Assembly (NCBI GenBank): GCA_040255675.1
Contig: JBDZVM010000017.1
Coordinates: 1 to 64,000 of the forward strand
Source of the DNA: JBDZVM01 sp040255675
Lineage (GTDB): Bacteria > Actinomycetota > Actinomycetes > Acidothermales > Acidothermaceae
Direction of reading: 5' to 3'
DNA: 64,000 bases
The notes under the pieces were generated by a model. That model was given only the letters and a program-made list of their open reading frames with translations. It searched no databases and was not told where the DNA came from. Positions 44,070 through 53,067 of this stretch are shown in pieces. The translations under genes and the position numbers were made by a program. Position 1 is the first letter of the stretch, and the number at the start of each line of letters is the position of its first letter.

Positions 44070-44219
44070 CGGTGATGCCGACGGTTTGACGCCAAGACGA
44101 GGCGACCAAGACGCCGGCGACCAGGACCGTCAGACGCCGCTGAATTCACGACGTTTCTCGTATCGATATCGGAACGGGCGTTCCCGAAGGCGGACGGCTC
44201 GGTCTTCGTTCCTCGCGCC

Positions 44220-45179
<960 letters not shown>

Positions 45180-45503
45180 TCAGCCGCCCGCGGTACCGAC
45201 GTCGCGGCCACCGCGCGCTCTGCCCGAGCGCGCACCGCCCGCGACAGCAGGCAAGACCGTCACCGTGTCGCCGTCTTTCAAACCGGTGTCGAGGCCACCG
45301 ATGAACCGCACGTCTTCGTCGTTGACGTAGACGTTGACGAACCGGCGCAGGCCTTTCTCGTCGACGATTCGGTCACGAAGTCCGGGGTGACGGCTGTCGA
45401 GATCTTGCAAAACGGCGGCCAACGTCGCGCCGTCACCGGTCACCGCCTTTTCTCCTCCGGTGTAGGTACGCAAGATCGTCGGGATGCGAACCTCGATGGC
45501 CAT
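45180..45503 (-). CDS. cysO: CysO sulfur carrier with a C-terminal extension
   Basis: A 107-residue ubiquitin-like (MoaD/ThiS fold) sulfur carrier with RIPTILRTYTGGEKAV, RFVNVYVNDEDVRFIGGLDTGLKDGDTVTVLPAVAGG. The canonical protein ends at that AVAGG, where the Gly-Gly carries the thiocarboxylate. Here 17 residues follow (ARSGRARGGRDVGTAGG), again ending Gly-Gly and containing an inner RGG. The extension would have to be removed to use the usual terminus, or the new terminus serves instead. Mec, a JAMM peptidase, is next in the operon and could do the cutting. The DNA reading is unambiguous in this frame. Confidence 0.88.
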   Translation of the reverse strand: MAIEVRIPTILRTYTGGEKAVTGDGATLAAVLQDLDSRHPGLRDRIVDEKGLRRFVNVYVNDEDVRFIGGLDTGLKDGDTVTVLPAVAGGARSGRARGGRDVGTAGG

Positions 45504-45541
45504 ACGGGGCGTCTCCTAAAAAAGCGGCATGCTCAAGCGGG

Positions 45542-45964
45542 CTACGACTGGTGCAACGTCGCGACCACCCTGACCTCTTCCTCGGTCACGATGGAATCGA
45601 CGATGCGGAAGGACCGGAACTCAACGGTATCGGGCTCGCGAGTCGACACGAGCACGTAGTGCGCCCCGGGCTCCGAGGCATAGGAGATGTCGGTGCGTGA
45701 CGGGTACGCCTCGGTCGCCGTGTGCGAGTGGTAGACGATCACCGGCTCCTCGTCGCGGGCGTCCATGTCGCGATAGAGGGCGAGCAAGTCGGCCGAGTCG
45801 AACTCGTAGAACGTCGGTGAGCGTGCCGCGTTGACCATCGGGATGAACCGCTCAGGTCGATCGCTACCCGCCGGGCCGGCCACCACGCCGCACGCTTCGT
45901 CGGGGTGGTCACGGCGCGCGTGGGCGACGATCGCGTCGTAGGTGCCTTGGTCGATCACGAGCAT
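45542..45964 (-). CDS. mec: [CysO]-cysteine peptidase (JAMM/M67)
   Basis: A zinc hydrolase that frees cysteine from the CysO-cysteine adduct. The 140-residue JAMM protein has the active-site Glu in DEACGVVAG (about residue 23) and the metal motif HSHTATEAYPSRTD, in which the two His and the Asp bind zinc. Length and position upstream of cysO and cysM match mycobacterial Mec. I chose ATG 45964; a longer frame to 46186 overlaps DUF2017. Confidence 0.92.
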   Translation of the reverse strand: MLVIDQGTYDAIVAHARRDHPDEACGVVAGPAGSDRPERFIPMVNAARSPTFYEFDSADLLALYRDMDARDEEPVIVYHSHTATEAYPSRTDISYASEPGAHYVLVSTREPDTVEFRSFRIVDSIVTEEEVRVVATLHQS

Positions 45965-45999
45965 GCCCGAAAGCGTAGTCGGCGCTGCCTGGTGCTTCG

Positions 46000-46602
46000 T
46001 CAGGCGGCGTCTATCGCTTCCAGCAGCCCACCCAAGATTGCGACGAGCCATTCGTAGACCGCGTAGGCGCCGCGGCGCGGGTCGTCGCGGTCGCCGAGCA
46101 TTTCGATGCGATCGATGTCGGCCGCGGTTTCGATGCCGAGCCGGCTCGCCAGCATCAGGCGCGCGTCGGTGACGAATCGAAGCCACGCTTGCACTTGCGC
46201 GTCGTCGAGCACCCGCTCGCCCATGACGGCGATGCTGGCGAGGCCCTGACGCACGATGGTGGCGTCGGCGCGTTTGCTGCCGCGAAGTGACTGGTCGGTG
46301 TAGCGGCGAAACTCAGCGGAGGCTTCCTCGTCGTCACGATAAGCGTCGGGCAGCAACCGGCGTAGCGCCGGATCGGTCGGGCGCTCGGCGCGCTGCGCGG
46401 CATCGACGTCGAGCCCAGTGAGCTCCACGAGCGGGTCAAGGTTCGCGCGGCCCCCGGACGGCGAAGCGACGCCCGGTTCGCGCTCTTCGTCGTCGCCAGC
46501 GAGCAAGGCGTCGAGGTCGTCGACGAGGATCGTGAGCAACGTCACTTCTTCGTCGGCGAGGCGAATCTTTGGCCCGGCTTTGGACCGCCGGATCTCGACC
46601 AA
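46000..46602 (-). CDS. DUF2017-family protein
   Basis: A 200-residue acidic protein of the actinobacterial DUF2017 family, nearly always encoded between clpS and the cysteine genes. It is all-helical by composition, with long stretches such as EEVTLLTILVDDLDALL near the start and YRDDEEASAEFRRYTDQSLRG in the middle. Function is unknown. I chose the TTG at 46602 (AGGG upstream), which leaves a 19-bp gap after clpS. Confidence 0.85.
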   Translation of the reverse strand: MVEIRRSKAGPKIRLADEEVTLLTILVDDLDALLAGDDEEREPGVASPSGGRANLDPLVELTGLDVDAAQRAERPTDPALRRLLPDAYRDDEEASAEFRRYTDQSLRGSKRADATIVRQGLASIAVMGERVLDDAQVQAWLRFVTDARLMLASRLGIETAADIDRIEMLGDRDDPRRGAYAVYEWLVAILGGLLEAIDAA

Positions 46603-46621
46603 TGCCCTAGTCGTCTTTCTG

Positions 46622-46906
46622 CTAGCCGTCTTTTTGCAGGGTGGCCCAAAGGCCGTGCGCGTGCAGCCGTTGGACGTCGTTTTCCATCTGCTCGCGAGTA
46701 CCCGACGAAACGGCGGCACGGCCTTCGACGTGCACTTGCATCATCAACTGGTGCGCCTTGCGTTTGGGATAACCGAAGAGTTTCTGGAACACGTAGGTGA
46801 CGTAATCCATCAGGTTCACGGGATCGTCCCACACGACGGTGACCCACGGCTGGTCTGGTCGAACGTCGGATTCCGGCCGCTCGACCTCTGCGGGAGCGGT
46901 GCTCAT
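46622..46906 (-). CDS. clpS: ATP-dependent Clp protease adaptor ClpS
   Basis: Delivers proteins with N-end-rule residues to ClpC/ClpP. The 94-residue adaptor has an acidic N-terminal tail and the core [38 protein letters not shown], which holds the conserved substrate pocket (Asp-Pro-x-Asn and MMxVH). ATG 46906 was chosen. It is divergent from pncB and followed by DUF2017. Confidence 0.93.
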   Translation of the reverse strand: MSTAPAEVERPESDVRPDQPWVTVVWDDPVNLMDYVTYVFQKLFGYPKRKAHQLMMQVHVEGRAAVSSGTREQMENDVQRLHAHGLWATLQKDG

Positions 46907-46934
46907 GCCTTCATCGTAAGGCTCGAGCACCGCG

Positions 46935-46974
46935 GTGTTCGAGCGGCGCCGTGTTCGGACGCCGTAGTGTTCGA
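46935..46974 (+). promoter_or_regulatory. Three 16-bp-spaced GTGTTCG repeats before pncB
   Basis: GTGTTCG(A/G) occurs at 46935, 46951 and 46967, exactly 16 bp apart, all in the direction of pncB. The last copy overlaps TAGTGT (46965-46970), a possible -10 only six bases before the GTG start at 46977, implying a leaderless mRNA. Such an array could bind a regulator of NAD salvage. It fills most of the clpS/pncB gap (46907-46976). Confidence 0.5.
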
Positions 46975-46976
46975 GG

Positions 46977-48311
46977 GTGGCGAACGCGCCGTCGACGGCA
47001 CTTTTGACAGACCACTACGAGCTCACCATGCTCGAGGCGGCGCTGCGCAGCGCTGCCGCCGATCGTCGCTGCGTTTTCGAGGTTTTCGCCAGACGGCTGC
47101 CAGGCGGGCGCCGATTCGGCGTCGTGGCGGGCACGGGGCGATTCCTCGACGCGCTCGAACAGTTCCGCTTCGGTGACTCGCAGCTTCGGTGGCTTGCTGA
47201 CCACAGTATTGTCAATCGCCAGACGATCGAATGGCTGCAACAGTATCGGTTCAGCGGCGACATCGACGGCTACGCCGAGGGCGAACCGTTCTTCCCCGGC
47301 TCGCCTATCTTGACGGTCGAAGCGAGTTTCGGCGAAGCCGTGCTGCTTGAAACGCTGGCTTTGTCGATCTTGAACCACGACTGCGCTATCGCGGCCGCGG
47401 CCTCTCGCATGTCGATCGCCGCCGGGGATCGCCCGTGCCTTGAGATGGGCTCACGCCGCACCCACGAAGAAGCCGCGGTCGCCGCTGCCCGCGCGGCCTA
47501 TCTTGTCGGGTTCGCCGGCACCAGCAACCTCGAAGCCGGGCGGCGCTACGGCATCCCGACGATCGGCACGAGCGCGCACGCGTTCACGTTGATTTATGAC
47601 GACGAGCGTGCCGCGTTCGCGGCGCAACTCGACACGCTCGGACGCGGGACGACCCTGCTCGTCGATACATTCGACGTGGCTCGCGCGGTGCGCACCGCGG
47701 TCGAACTCGCCGGCCCCGAACTCGGGGCCGTGCGCATCGATTCCGGCGACCTGGTGAACCTAGCGTTCGCCGTCCGCGACCAACTTGACGCACTCGGCGC
47801 GCACAAGACCCGCATCGTCGTCACCAGCGACCTCGACGAGCACGCGATCGCGCGCCTGGCGGCCGCGCCGGTCGACAGCTACGGCGTCGGCACCTCGGTG
47901 GTCACCGGCAGCGGCTGGCCGACCGCCAGTCTGGTGTACAAGCTCGTCGCCAAAGCCACTGACGACAGTCCGGACGCCGCGTGGCGGGCGATCGTGAAGT
48001 CGAGCCCAGGCAAAATCGATCACGGCGGCCGGAAGAGGGCATTTCGCCGCCATTCGGACGACGGCCTGGCGATCAGCGAAATCGTCTGCTCTGGTACCGA
48101 CCCCGGCCAGCCGACGCCGTCCGACCTTTCGACGAACGACCGTCCGCTGCTGGTGCCGCTCGTGCGGGCCGGCGAAATCGTCGGGCGAGAGCCACTCGAC
48201 GCCGCTCGGGCGCGGCACGCGACCGCGCGGGCTGCGCTGCCCGCCGAGGCGTGCCGGCTCCAGCCTGGGGAGCCCGCGCTCGAGACCGTTTTCGTTTCCA
48301 CGGCGCGGTAG
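46977..48311 (+). CDS. pncB: Nicotinate phosphoribosyltransferase
   Basis: Couples nicotinate and PRPP to nicotinate mononucleotide in NAD salvage. The 444-residue protein has the N-terminal [56 protein letters not shown] (the conserved core with the phosphorylated His region), [19 protein letters not shown], and [23 protein letters not shown]. It starts with GTG and is divergent from clpS, as in mycobacteria. Confidence 0.94.
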   Translation: MANAPSTALLTDHYELTMLEAALRSAAADRRCVFEVFARRLPGGRRFGVVAGTGRFLDALEQFRFGDSQLRWLADHSIVNRQTIEWLQQYRFSGDIDGYAEGEPFFPGSPILTVEASFGEAVLLETLALSILNHDCAIAAAASRMSIAAGDRPCLEMGSRRTHEEAAVAAARAAYLVGFAGTSNLEAGRRYGIPTIGTSAHAFTLIYDDERAAFAAQLDTLGRGTTLLVDTFDVARAVRTAVELAGPELGAVRIDSGDLVNLAFAVRDQLDALGAHKTRIVVTSDLDEHAIARLAAAPVDSYGVGTSVVTGSGWPTASLVYKLVAKATDDSPDAAWRAIVKSSPGKIDHGGRKRAFRRHSDDGLAISEIVCSGTDPGQPTPSDLSTNDRPLLVPLVRAGEIVGREPLDAARARHATARAALPAEACRLQPGEPALETVFVSTAR

Positions 48312-48321
48312 GCCTCTCGCC

Positions 48322-48400
48322 GAGCCGCGACGAACGGCGTGACCGCACGATGAATGGCACGGAAACCGTTCATGGCGGGGTAGGGCCGTTCATGGCTCGA
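48322..48400. repeat. Intergenic palindromic element, copy B
   Basis: It begins near the pncB stop and has a left arm containing GCGACGAACGGCGTGACC and a right arm containing GGCGGGGTAGGGCCGTTCATGG, a diverged inverted repeat. Its left end shares AGCCGCGACGAAYGGCGT with copy A at 4107. It is non-coding and could fold as a hairpin after pncB, possibly acting as a transcription end signal. Confidence 0.7.
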
Positions 48401-48650
48401 ACGTGGGAGCGACACGCGGGCGATTTCCCCCATCGAAACCGAGCCGGTAGCGTACGGCAGCCGGCACACGACGCGCTGGCTCATGCACTCGACGCCGGGC
48501 GCTTGTTGTCAGATCATCGGGGTAGTTGATAGGACCGGGTGCGGGGTATGCCCGAAACGTTCGTCGCGCCGCACGGAAGGGGTGGGTGAGGTCGATGGGA
48601 ACGCTCAGCGACCGCACCAACCGGAAGGCGCAATCGGTGAGGTCGATTGC
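48401..48650 (+). other. Leader region of the hopanoid operon
   Basis: There is no gene here. A possible -35 TTGTCA (48506-48511) is followed 16-17 bp later by a weak GATAGG -10. The 12-mer GGTGAGGTCGAT occurs twice, at 48585-48596 and 48636-48647; the second copy supplies the GAGG ribosome binding site of hpnC. The 51-bp direct repeat spacing could be a regulator site or a small duplication. Confidence 0.4.
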
Positions 48651-49577
48651 ATGACACCGACCGATCAGGCCGCGGCGTTGTCCCGCGGTGATGAGTCGTC
48701 CGATGACCCGTCACCCACCGATGATCAAGGGTTGCCTGCCCTCGACATCGTGCTCGCCAAGTCCGCGCACGAAAACTTTCCGGTAGGCCCGGGCTTCCTG
48801 CCCAGACAACTGCGCGCCGACCTCATGGCGATCTACGGCTATGCGCGGTTCGTCGACGACATCGGCGACGAGACCGACGCGTCCGCGTCCGAACGGCTGC
48901 GCATGCTCGATCTCGTCGACGACGACGTCACCCGCTTGTTCACCGGGCATGAGCCGCACCTGGCACCGGTTCGTGCGCTCGCGGCTTCCGTCGCGGCGGA
49001 CCGCATGCCGGAGCAACCGCTCCGACGTCTGGTCGAGGCGAACCGCCTCGACCAGCGAGCAAGCAGCTACGAGACCTTCGAAGATCTGAGGCACTACTGC
49101 ACGCTGTCAGCCGATCCGGTCGGTCGGCTGGTGCTTGCCGCGATGGGCGCGGCTACCCCGGAGCGCATTGAGCTGTCGGATCGCGTCTGCACCGGATTGC
49201 AGCTCGTCGAACACTGGCAAGACGTCGCCGAAGATTACGCTCGTGGCCGCGTCTACCTGCCGCGGGCGGATTTGCGCCAGTTCGGCGTCGCCGATTCAGA
49301 CCTCGCGGCCGCGCACGCGAGTCAGGCGTTGAAGTCGCTCCTCGTCTTCGAAGTCGGCCGCGCGGCGGAATTTCTCGACGCCGGTGTGTCACTCACCGCT
49401 TCGCTGCGAGGCCGCGGCAAGCTCGCCGTCGCCGGCTTCGTGGCGGGCGGCCGTGCCGCGCTGCACGCGATTAAGGCGGTCGACTTCGACGTCTTGCCCG
49501 GCGCGCCCAAACCGACCAAGAAACGGCTGGTCCGCGAAGCGATCGGCGTCCTTTTCTCGAGGCGGGGCCAACGATGA
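48651..49577 (+). CDS. hpnC: Squalene synthase-like HpnC (hydroxysqualene synthase)
   Basis: Converts presqualene diphosphate to hydroxysqualene in the three-enzyme HpnC-HpnD-HpnE route to squalene. The 308-residue all-helical prenyl synthase has the first Asp-rich motif in IYGYARFVDDIGDE and the second in GLQLVEHWQDVAEDYARGRVYLP. ATG 48651 has GAGG nine bases upstream; upstream translation is not family-like. It overlaps hpnD as ATGA. Confidence 0.92.
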   Translation: MTPTDQAAALSRGDESSDDPSPTDDQGLPALDIVLAKSAHENFPVGPGFLPRQLRADLMAIYGYARFVDDIGDETDASASERLRMLDLVDDDVTRLFTGHEPHLAPVRALAASVAADRMPEQPLRRLVEANRLDQRASSYETFEDLRHYCTLSADPVGRLVLAAMGAATPERIELSDRVCTGLQLVEHWQDVAEDYARGRVYLPRADLRQFGVADSDLAAAHASQALKSLLVFEVGRAAEFLDAGVSLTASLRGRGKLAVAGFVAGGRAALHAIKAVDFDVLPGAPKPTKKRLVREAIGVLFSRRGQR

Positions 49578-50455
49578 CCACAGCCGCGACGAACACCACC
49601 GACGTCGCCGCCGCCTACGCGCGATGCGAGCACATCATGGTGTCGGCAGCCAAAAACTTTTCCTACGGCATAAGGCTTTTGGCACCCGAGAAGCGCGGCG
49701 CGCTGGCCGCTGTGTACGCACTCGCCCGGCGCATCGACGACATCGGCGACGGCGATCTGCCGGCCGGCGAAAAGCTGCGACTCCTCGATGAAGCCCGACG
49801 CGATATCAAGGCGATCGGCGGCCCGACGTCCGACCCGGTTTTGATAGCACTCGCTGACGCGGCAAGCAGGCTGCCCATTCCGGTGCCCGCTTTTCTCGAA
49901 CTCGTCGAAGGTTGCGAACTCGACGTGCGTGGCACGCGTTACCAGACTTTCCCTGAACTGCTGCACTATTGCCGATGCGTCGCCGGTTCGATCGGTCGCC
50001 TGTCGACAGGCGTGTTCGAAGCGCCCGATCCGGTAGTGGCCGAGCCGCTGGCCGACGCGCTCGGCGTCGCGCTGCAGCTGACTAACATCTTGCGCGACAT
50101 CCGTGAAGACCTCAGCAACGGCAGGATCTACCTGCCGCAAGAAGAACTCGACGCGGCAGGTATCGAATTGCGCCTCGACGAGAATGGCAACGTCGCCGAC
50201 GAAACCGGCCGGCTGGCCGAATTCGTTCGCGAACAAGCCGCCCGTGCCGAAACGTGGTACGCCCAGGGCCTGCGACTGCTGCCCATGCTCGACCGCCGAA
50301 GCGGCGCGTCCTGCTCGGCTATGGCGGGCATCTACCACCGCCTGCTCGCCCGAATCGAACGCGAGCCCGAGGCCGTGCTCAGCCGCCGAATTTCGTTGCC
50401 CGTATGGCAAAAAGGGCTGCTCGCCGCCCGTTGTTTGATCGGCGGACGACGATGA
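49574..50455 (+). CDS. hpnD: Presqualene diphosphate synthase HpnD
   Basis: Condenses two farnesyl diphosphates to presqualene diphosphate. The 293-residue protein has the trans-isoprenyl synthase fold with VYALARRIDDIGDGDLP and LTNILRDIREDLSNGRIYLPQEEL (the two metal-binding motifs) and the YQTFPELLHYCRCVAGSIGRLSTGVF segment. Start and stop overlap both neighbours by 4 bp, showing translational coupling through the operon. Confidence 0.93.
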   Translation: MTTAATNTTDVAAAYARCEHIMVSAAKNFSYGIRLLAPEKRGALAAVYALARRIDDIGDGDLPAGEKLRLLDEARRDIKAIGGPTSDPVLIALADAASRLPIPVPAFLELVEGCELDVRGTRYQTFPELLHYCRCVAGSIGRLSTGVFEAPDPVVAEPLADALGVALQLTNILRDIREDLSNGRIYLPQEELDAAGIELRLDENGNVADETGRLAEFVREQAARAETWYAQGLRLLPMLDRRSGASCSAMAGIYHRLLARIEREPEAVLSRRISLPVWQKGLLAARCLIGGRR

Positions 50456-51963
50456 GCGGCGCGCGCCTCGAGCTCGTCGTCGTGGGTGGAGGCCTCGCCG
50501 GTCTAGCTGCCGCCATCACCGCGGCTGACGCCGGAGCCCGGGTCGCGCTGCTCGAATCCCGGCCGCGATTGGGCGGCGCCACGCACTCTTTTTCACGCGG
50601 CTTCGAAGACGGCGAACTCGTAGTCGACAACGGCCAGCACGTATTCTTGCGCTGCTGTACCGAATATCGCCGATTCCTGCGAAGGCTCGGCGTCGAAAAC
50701 GACACCTACCTGCAACCCAAGCTCGATCTGCCGGTCATCGACCCCGCAACCGGGAAACGAGCGAGCCTCGCGCGCAATTCGCTGCCGGCGCCCTTGCAAC
50801 TCGGCAACGCGTTACTGCGCTATCGCCTGCTTTCGCCGGCCGACCGGCTGCGCGCGATACGAGGGGCGCTGGCACTGCGCCGCGTCGACCGCGCGGCGGC
50901 GTCGTCCGACCAACAAACACTTGGCGACTGGCTGCGCGCGCACGGACAAAACACAAACACGATCGACCGGCTCTTCGACGTTTTCACCGTGGCCACGCTC
51001 AACGCGCGCGCCGACCAAGCATCGCTTCGGCTCGGGGCGATGGTTTTTCAGGACGGCCTATTACGCGACAAAAGTGCTTGTGACATCGGCTATTCGCGGG
51101 TTCCGCTCGGCACCTTGCACGGCGACGCCGCGCGCGCGGCACTCGACGCCGCGGGGGCCGACGTCCGCCTGCAAACGCGGGTGCGCGCCATCGAGGGAGG
51201 CGACCGCTGGCTGGTGCGCACCGACGGCGAAACGCTCCAAGCCGACGCCGTCGTGCTGGCGACCCCGCACGACATCACGGCCCGGCTGCTGCCGGACGGC
51301 GCGGTCGCCGACCTGCCACACCAGCTCGAGACGTCGCCGATCCTGAACGTGCACGTTGTCTACGACCGCGTGGTGATGACCGAGCCGTTCGTTGCCGCGG
51401 TCGACTCCCCCGCGCAATTCGTGTTCGACCGCACGCGGGCGTCAGGTTTGCGAACAGGGCAGTACGTCGCGGTGTCGGTGTCGGCGGCGCGAGACTACAT
51501 CGACCAGCCGGTCGCGGCGTTGCGCGAGGTATTCATGCCGGAGCTGGCGCGGATACTGCCCGAATCGAAAAACGCGGTTGTTCGCGACTTCTTCGTCACT
51601 CGCGAACGTACCGCCACATTCCTACCCGCTCCGGGCACCGCGCGCTTCCGACTGCCGGCGAAAACGCTGCGACCTGGGCTTGTCTTGGCAGGCGCCTGGA
51701 CCGACACCGGCTGGCCCGCCACCATGGAAGGCGCGGTGCGCAGCGGCGTCGCGGCCGCCGAAGCACTCGTCGCGGGCCCGCGCGCCAAACACCGAACCGC
51801 CCAACGCCAAACCGCGGTGTCGGCGACCGATGATGGAATGCGGTCGCCCCGAACGCGGTTGACCCGGCACGATAAGAGCCACAACCGCATGACAGACGAG
51901 CTGGCGCACACCGAAACTGCCACCGACACGGCAGCCGACACCGCCGAGGAGGCGCTTGCATGA
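50452..51963 (+). CDS. hpnE: Hydroxysqualene dehydroxylase HpnE
   Basis: An FAD amine-oxidase-fold enzyme that reduces hydroxysqualene to squalene. The 503-residue protein starts with the dinucleotide motif VVVGGGLAGLAAAITAADAGARVALLE. It has RPRLGGATHSF, DNGQHVFLRCCTEYRRFLRRLG, and the C-terminal LVLAGAWTDTGWPATMEGAVRSGVAAAEAL. The C-terminal 60 residues are an added low-complexity Thr/Ala/Arg tail (about 442-503). The start is ATG 50452 overlapping hpnD. Confidence 0.92.
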   Translation: MSGARLELVVVGGGLAGLAAAITAADAGARVALLESRPRLGGATHSFSRGFEDGELVVDNGQHVFLRCCTEYRRFLRRLGVENDTYLQPKLDLPVIDPATGKRASLARNSLPAPLQLGNALLRYRLLSPADRLRAIRGALALRRVDRAAASSDQQTLGDWLRAHGQNTNTIDRLFDVFTVATLNARADQASLRLGAMVFQDGLLRDKSACDIGYSRVPLGTLHGDAARAALDAAGADVRLQTRVRAIEGGDRWLVRTDGETLQADAVVLATPHDITARLLPDGAVADLPHQLETSPILNVHVVYDRVVMTEPFVAAVDSPAQFVFDRTRASGLRTGQYVAVSVSAARDYIDQPVAALREVFMPELARILPESKNAVVRDFFVTRERTATFLPAPGTARFRLPAKTLRPGLVLAGAWTDTGWPATMEGAVRSGVAAAEALVAGPRAKHRTAQRQTAVSATDDGMRSPRTRLTRHDKSHNRMTDELAHTETATDTAADTAEEALA

Positions 51964-53066
51964 GTCCCACCGCAGGTACCGCGCAGACCGCACGCGCCGG
52001 CGACGGTCGCACGCCGCCGAATGCGCACGCGGCCGGGCACGAAGCACCCGCGGTGCTGGCCGAGGTGCGCGACCTCGTCGACCCGCCCATGCGCGCCATC
52101 GTCGATCGGCTCGCGCCGGCCGTTCGCCAGGTGGCCAGCTACCACTTCGGCTGGGTCGACGCCGACGGCACGCCGCTCGCGGGAGGCAGCGGCAAGGCGG
52201 TGCGCCCTGCCCTCGCTGTGTTGTCTGCCGAAGCCGCTGGCGCGAAAGCCGACGTCGGCATCCCGGGCGCGCTCGCGGTCGAACTCGTGCACAACTTCTC
52301 GCTCCTCCACGACGACGTGATGGACGGCGACGAAGAGCGCAGGCACCGCCCCACCGCGTGGACCGTTTTCGGTCGCTCGGCGGCGATTCTGGCCGGCGAC
52401 GCGCTACTCGCGCTCGCTTTCGAGGCGTTGTTCGACGGCGACGGCATACCGGCAGACCGGTCGCGCGACGCCCAAGCTTCAGTCGCGGCCGCGACACAGT
52501 CACTCATCGTCGGCCAGGTCAACGACCTCGACTTCGAGGGGCGCCTCGACGTCGGCGTCGACGAATGCGTCGAGATGGCAGCCGGAAAGACCGCCGCGTT
52601 GATGGCTTGCGCGTCCTCGATCGGCGCGCGGCTTGCCGGCGCGCCGATCGACGTCGTCCGCGCGCTCGACACCTTCGGCCACGAACTCGGGCTCGCGTTT
52701 CAACTCGTCGACGACCTGCTCGGCATCTGGGGTTCGACGCAAACCACCGGCAAGCCGGTCGGCGCCGACCTGCGTGCGCGCAAGAAGAGCCTGCCGGTGG
52801 TCGCGGCGATGGCGTCCGGCACGGCGGCCGGCGACGAGCTTCGCCGCGTATACGCGTCAGGTTCACTCGATGCCGAGGCCGACGACGACATCGTCTCGCG
52901 TGCCGCTGCCCTGGTCGACGAAGCCGGCGGGCGCGCGTGGGCGAGCGACGAAGCGGCTCGCCGCCTCGACCTGGCCGAACGGGTGCTCGGTTCGGTCGAT
53001 CTTGACGCCGGTAAGCGCGACGATCTGCTGCAGGTCGCCCGCTACGTCACCGCGAGAGATCGCTGA
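51960..53066 (+). CDS. Polyprenyl (farnesyl/geranylgeranyl) diphosphate synthase
   Basis: Builds the C15 or longer isoprenoid diphosphate that feeds squalene formation. The 368-residue enzyme has the first Asp-rich motif LLHDDVMDGDEERRHRP, a GKAVRPAL segment for diphosphate binding, and a second motif FQLVDDLLGIWG (DDxxG in place of DDxxD, common in actinobacterial members). The N-terminal 40 residues are an Ala/Pro/His-rich extension. It overlaps hpnE, so it is very likely dedicated to hopanoid synthesis. Confidence 0.9.
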   Translation: MSPTAGTAQTARAGDGRTPPNAHAAGHEAPAVLAEVRDLVDPPMRAIVDRLAPAVRQVASYHFGWVDADGTPLAGGSGKAVRPALAVLSAEAAGAKADVGIPGALAVELVHNFSLLHDDVMDGDEERRHRPTAWTVFGRSAAILAGDALLALAFEALFDGDGIPADRSRDAQASVAAATQSLIVGQVNDLDFEGRLDVGVDECVEMAAGKTAALMACASSIGARLAGAPIDVVRALDTFGHELGLAFQLVDDLLGIWGSTQTTGKPVGADLRARKKSLPVVAAMASGTAAGDELRRVYASGSLDAEADDDIVSRAAALVDEAGGRAWASDEAARRLDLAERVLGSVDLDAGKRDDLLQVARYVTARDR

Positions 53067-53067
53067 C

